Origin: Brevibacillus panacihumi
Lineage (GTDB): Bacteria > Bacillota > Bacilli > Brevibacillales > Brevibacillaceae
Direction: 5' to 3'
Assembly (NCBI RefSeq): GCF_003710985.1
Contig: NZ_RHHT01000030.1
Location: 46,841 to 110,840, forward strand
DNA length: 64,000 nt
In this document: positions 60,998 to 64,000 of the stretch, one piece after another
Position numbering within the stretch: the stretch's first letter is position 1
How the letters are laid out: each line of letters opens with the position of its first letter
Made by a program: the position numbers and the translations under genes
Notes under the pieces: model-generated
Told to the model about the DNA's origin: nothing
What the model saw: only the letters and a program-made list of their open reading frames with translations
Database searches by the model: none

Positions 60998-62482
60998 GTG
61001 CCGGTATTAGAAATGAAGGGAATCGTCAAAGCGTTTTCCGGTGTTCCGGCTTTGCGCGGGGTAGATTTTGAAGTGAAGGCAGGAGAGGTGCACGCGCTTC
61101 TGGGCGCCAATGGAGCGGGCAAAAGCACCTTGATGAAAATCTTGACCGGAGCCTATCAGGCAGATGGAGGCTCGATCTCCATCGCGGGCGAGCCATTGCA
61201 GATCGATTCGCCGCAGGCCGCCAAATCGCATGGTGTGCAATGCGTCTACCAGGAAGTGGATACCGCACTCATCCCGTATCTGAGCGTGGCGGAGAATATT
61301 CTGCTCGACCAGGTTGTCCAGTCAAAGGGGACGGGGCTGATCCGTTGGAAGCAGCTGTACGACCAGGCGGAAGAGATCTTGCGCGGCTTTGGTTTTGCCA
61401 TTCCCGTACGGAAAACGGTAGATGCCTGTACGCTGTCTGAAAAACAGTTGATCCTGATCGCCCGGGCGACAGTGCAAAAAGCGAAGTTCGTCATTTTCGA
61501 CGAGCCGACTGCGCCATTGAGCAATCGCGAGTCCGAGCGATTGTTTCAGATCATTGCCCAATTGAAGCAAGCAGGGGTGGGGATCATCTACATCTCACAC
61601 CGCTTGCCGGAGATTTTCCAGATTTGCGATTCCATGACGATTATGCGGGATGGACAGCGTGTGCATACAGCCAGGACGTCCGAGATCACGATGGACGAAG
61701 TGATCAGCCACATGCTGGGCAAAAGCTTCGATGAGGAGTTCCCCAAGGTGGAGGCTGAGATCGGGGAGACCCTGCTGGAGGCCACAGGAGTCCAAGGCGG
61801 CAAGGTGCGCGGGGCGGACCTGCACGTCCGAGAAGGGGAGATCGTCGGTGTCGTTGGCCTGGTCGGAGCAGGCAAGACCGAGCTGGCTCGTCTGCTGTTT
61901 GGAGCCGATCCGTGGGATGCGGGCGAAATCAGCCTGAAGGGCAGAAAGCTGCGGCTGCAATCTCCGAAGGACGCTGTCGATGCCGGGATCGTTCTCGTAC
62001 CGGAGGAAAGGCGCAAGGAAGGGATTTTCGTAGAGGAGTCGGTCAAGCATAATTTGTCGGTGGCAACGCTCGCGTCTGTGTTCGGGTTTGTCCGCCAGAG
62101 TTTGGAGGCCTTGCAGGCCAACGAGCTGATCAAAAGAGTCGGGGTCAAAACCGCCGACAGCAGTCAATTGGTCGGGTTGCTCAGCGGCGGCAACCAGCAA
62201 AAGGTAGCAATCGGCAAGTGGCTCGATACGGATGCCTCTCTTTTTATCTTTGACGAACCGACCAAGGGTGTAGATATCGGGGCGAAAAGCGATATTTACC
62301 GCCTGATCGGCAATCTGGCTGCCAACAAAAAGGGCGTCCTCTATTTTTCCTGCGAATTCCCTGAGGTGTTGGGGATCGCAGACCGGATTCTGGTCATGAC
62401 GGAAGGCCGAATCGTCAAGGAATTCCTGCGCGGGGAAGCGACGCAAGAACAGATCATGTATTACGCTAGTGGAGGTGAGTAG
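60998..62482 (+). CDS. Ribose-type ABC transporter, tandem ATPase (RbsA-like)
   Basis: This 494-residue protein has two ATPase domains. The first has Walker A 'LLGANGAGKSTLMKILTG' and Walker B 'FVIFDEPTAPLSNRES'; the signature reads 'CTLSEKQLILIARAT', a divergent form. The second has a Walker A-like 'LVGAGKTELARLLFG', signature 'LSGGNQQKVAIGKWL' and Walker B 'LFIFDEPTKGVDIG'. Such asymmetry is usual for this family. GTG 60998 follows AAGGGGGTG. Confidence 0.88.
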   Translation: MPVLEMKGIVKAFSGVPALRGVDFEVKAGEVHALLGANGAGKSTLMKILTGAYQADGGSISIAGEPLQIDSPQAAKSHGVQCVYQEVDTALIPYLSVAENILLDQVVQSKGTGLIRWKQLYDQAEEILRGFGFAIPVRKTVDACTLSEKQLILIARATVQKAKFVIFDEPTAPLSNRESERLFQIIAQLKQAGVGIIYISHRLPEIFQICDSMTIMRDGQRVHTARTSEITMDEVISHMLGKSFDEEFPKVEAEIGETLLEATGVQGGKVRGADLHVREGEIVGVVGLVGAGKTELARLLFGADPWDAGEISLKGRKLRLQSPKDAVDAGIVLVPEERRKEGIFVEESVKHNLSVATLASVFGFVRQSLEALQANELIKRVGVKTADSSQLVGLLSGGNQQKVAIGKWLDTDASLFIFDEPTKGVDIGAKSDIYRLIGNLAANKKGVLYFSCEFPEVLGIADRILVMTEGRIVKEFLRGEATQEQIMYYASGGE

Positions 62483-62483
62483 G

Positions 62484-63482
62484 ATGGAGAGGCCAAAAAT
62501 CAGTTTGTTTGATCTCGTCTATAAATACGGGACTGTAGCTGTGATTGCACTCGTCGTTCTTTATTTCAGCCTGACCAACCCTTATTTTTTCACCTATGAC
62601 AATATCAAGGATATTTTGCGATCCATCTCGATTGTGACCTTCGTCGCGATCGGCGTGACCTTTTCCTTGATCGTAGGAGGCTTCGACCTCTCTGTAGGCT
62701 CGACCGTATCGCTGACGACTGTCATCGTCGCGTCGATGATGGTCTGGTATGAGCAGGGGATGCTGATTACGCTCATCGTGCCGATCGCTCTCAGTCTTCT
62801 CGTCGGTCTGGTCAATGCGTTCCTCGTCGTGAAAATTCGCATTCCCGACCTGCTCGCTACGCTGGCGATGCTCTACATCGTCAACGGGCTGCACATGACC
62901 TATTCCAAGGGTTATTCCATCTACGCCAACATGCCGATGACCGACGGGACGAATGCGCCGGGCAAATTCCAGGAGTGGTTCCTGTGGCTGGGCCAGGGCG
63001 AGCTGTTTTCGCTGCCCGTCCCGGTCATTCTGACCTTTCTCTTGGTAGCGATCACGCATGTCTATCTTACTTATACCAAACAAGGACGGATGCTCTACAT
63101 GACCGGGGGCAATCTCGAAGCCGCCCGCTTGTCGGGGATTCCCGTCAATCGCTACCGGACACTCGCGTACGTCTTGTCCGCGCTGTTCGCCGGATTGGGC
63201 GGGATGCTTCTGGCGGCCCGGATCGGGACCGGGCAGGTGAGCAGCGGCAGCTCGATGCTGATGGACGCCGTAGCCGCAGCCTTCGTCGGTTTTTCCGTCT
63301 TCGGGGTGGGCAAGCCCAATGTATTTGGAACCTTCGTGGGTGCGATCCTGATCGGCGTGCTGCTCAATGGCATGACGATGCTCAATCTACCCTATTACGC
63401 CTACGATATTATCAAAGGCGTCGTGCTCGCCCTGGCGTTGGCCGTTACCTATTATCAGGTGAGAAGGAAGGCTAAAGCGTGA
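62484..63482 (+). CDS. Ribose-type ABC permease (RbsC-like)
   Basis: This 332-residue permease has about 9-10 helices and the BPD_transp_2 signatures: 'FVAIGVTFSLIVGGFDLSVG', 'IPDLLATLAMLYIVNGLHM', 'RYRTLAYVLSALFAGLGGM' and 'AAAFVGFSVFGVGKPNVFG'. It begins 1 base after the ATPase stop region with SD GGAGGTGA. The operon ends here with a probable terminator. No methionine-salvage enzyme is visible before the window ends, so such genes, if linked, lie outside. Confidence 0.87.
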   Translation: MERPKISLFDLVYKYGTVAVIALVVLYFSLTNPYFFTYDNIKDILRSISIVTFVAIGVTFSLIVGGFDLSVGSTVSLTTVIVASMMVWYEQGMLITLIVPIALSLLVGLVNAFLVVKIRIPDLLATLAMLYIVNGLHMTYSKGYSIYANMPMTDGTNAPGKFQEWFLWLGQGELFSLPVPVILTFLLVAITHVYLTYTKQGRMLYMTGGNLEAARLSGIPVNRYRTLAYVLSALFAGLGGMLLAARIGTGQVSSGSSMLMDAVAAAFVGFSVFGVGKPNVFGTFVGAILIGVLLNGMTMLNLPYYAYDIIKGVVLALALAVTYYQVRRKAKA

Positions 63483-63532
63483 AAGGTTGGTTCTATAGAA
63501 GAGCCCTGCCAAGTCTTTTCCCAATATCTGCA

Positions 63533-63569
63533 AAACAAGCCCAGTGCCCTTAGGTGCTGGGTTTTCAAG
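63533..63569 (+). terminator. Terminator of the SAM-controlled operon
   Basis: GCCCAGTGCC and GGTGCTGGGT can pair with a short loop (CTTA), followed by TTTTC. The stem contains one or two imperfect pairs. Confidence 0.6.
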
Positions 63570-63592
63570 TGTCGAGAAAGTAGCTGTAGGGG

Positions 63593-63794
63593 GGAGAAGC
63601 ATGTTTCCGATCTACGCTCCGGTCTACGTCCTACAAAGATGTTAGACTGTCCGCTCCACAGCGATCCCGGGGGAAGCGCAAAACGGCGCGCAGCTCCGCC
63701 AGTTTACTCATAGGTTGCGCTTCTGTCTCCCCGGGCTTCGCTGTTCCGCTAAGTTGGACTCCGCTAGTCGCTCCGCCTGGAAACATGCTTCTCC
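63593..63794. repeat. Large nested inverted repeat
   Basis: GGAGAAGCATGTTTCC (63593-63608) is repeated as its exact reverse complement GGAAACATGCTTCTCC (63779-63794). Inside, GCGATCCCGGGGGAAGCGCAA (from 63661; shown as GCGATCCCGGGGGAAGCGCA) can pair with TGCGCTTC...CCCCGGGCTTCGC (about 63715-63742). The whole segment of about 200 bases could fold into one long rod. It has no coding frame. It may be a dispersed palindromic element, a structured RNA or an operon-end stabiliser. Confidence 0.65.
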
Positions 63795-64000
63795 TCCGGA
63801 ACAGTAGGTTTTCAACAGGCTTATTTAAAAGGTAAGCGCAATCTCTATGTTATCGATTCAGAGAGGCTACGCTTTTTCCATCAATGCAAGATAGATTAAA
63901 GCAGGAGGCTCACCCAACAGCTGGTCGAGGAAAAAGGGGAAAAAGCGCAAGGTATTTGGGAGCTTGACCCAGGCGCAATGGAAAAGGCGGAACACGTTTT
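63795..64000 (+). other. Right edge with no firm gene
   Basis: I see no convincing complete gene. A G/A-rich SD-like AGGAGG at 63903-63908 is followed by an open frame to the window end reading 'LVEEKGEKAQGIWELDPG', but it has no ATG, GTG or TTG start nearby (CTG 63921 is the best candidate). It may be the start of a gene that continues outside, or a decayed gene. A small inverted pair AGCGTA/TACGCT-like lies at 63832-63870. Confidence 0.3.

Overview
The window looks like a low-to-mid G+C Gram-positive of the Bacillales, most likely Brevibacillus or a close Paenibacillaceae relative. Supporting signs are strong AGGAGG-type ribosome binding sites, frequent GTG/TTG starts, a SAM-I riboswitch, Rho-independent terminators, lipobox lipoproteins and a sporulation-type histidine kinase. 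It is a chromosomal stretch rich in catabolic and regulatory genes; I saw no transposase, integrase, CRISPR array, rRNA or tRNA. All functions are read from sequence motifs and remembered family features. No database search was run.

Layout: (1) 97-4014, a FecBCD-type metal-chelate ABC importer followed by a methyltransferase. (2) 4116-5370, two translationally coupled alkylation-repair genes (Ogt and an Oxygenase-NA dioxygenase), then a Ycf48-like lipoprotein. (3) 6829-8933, a SulP anion transporter with an ArsR regulator. (4) 9224-19094, a complete anthranilate (2-aminobenzoate) catabolic operon through 3-hydroxyanthranilate to pyruvate and acetyl-CoA, like the one characterised in Geobacillus thermodenitrificans. 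(5) 19228-26130, a two-component system and a 1521-residue secreted beta-helix/Ig-like surface protein, tied together by the same palindrome. (6) 26795-35118, an orphan amino-acid-type binding lipoprotein, a degenerate AAA+ regulator, and a minus-strand operon of M28 and M20 hydrolases, sodium symporter, 28-residue accessory protein and membrane protein. (7) 35311-40762, a PAS/sigma-54 activator followed by a probable sigma-54 operon: BKACE enzyme, cyclase-family hydrolase and a symporter fused to two winged-helix-like domains. (8) 40802-48022, a Crp/Fnr regulator divergent from a four-subunit 2-oxoacid:ferredoxin oxidoreductase, an unknown 96-residue protein, an isatin-hydrolase-like enzyme, an NCS1 permease and a flavin reductase. 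(9) 48090-53675, a hybrid kinase and response regulator, a luciferase-like flavoenzyme, a broken ribR and a second Crp/Fnr. (10) 53787-59494, tandem COG1233 oxidoreductases, a membrane protein and a KinB-like kinase. (11) 59597-63482, a SAM-I riboswitch heading a ribose-type ABC transporter. (12) A gene-poor right edge with a large nested inverted repeat.

How the parts may fit: regions 4 and 8 can be joined into one hypothetical route. Isatin would be opened to isatinate (2-aminophenylglyoxylate, an aromatic 2-oxo acid), oxidatively decarboxylated to anthraniloyl-CoA by the ferredoxin oxidoreductase, released as anthranilate by the hot-dog thioesterase, and degraded by the anthranilate operon. 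The flavin reductase that the anthranilate operon lacks is encoded in region 8. This is inference, but it explains the gene set and is the strongest candidate here for an undescribed system. Other strong points are the SAM-controlled ribose-type importer (candidate methylthioribose uptake), the internally deleted ribR, the symporter/winged-helix fusion and several shared operator palindromes.
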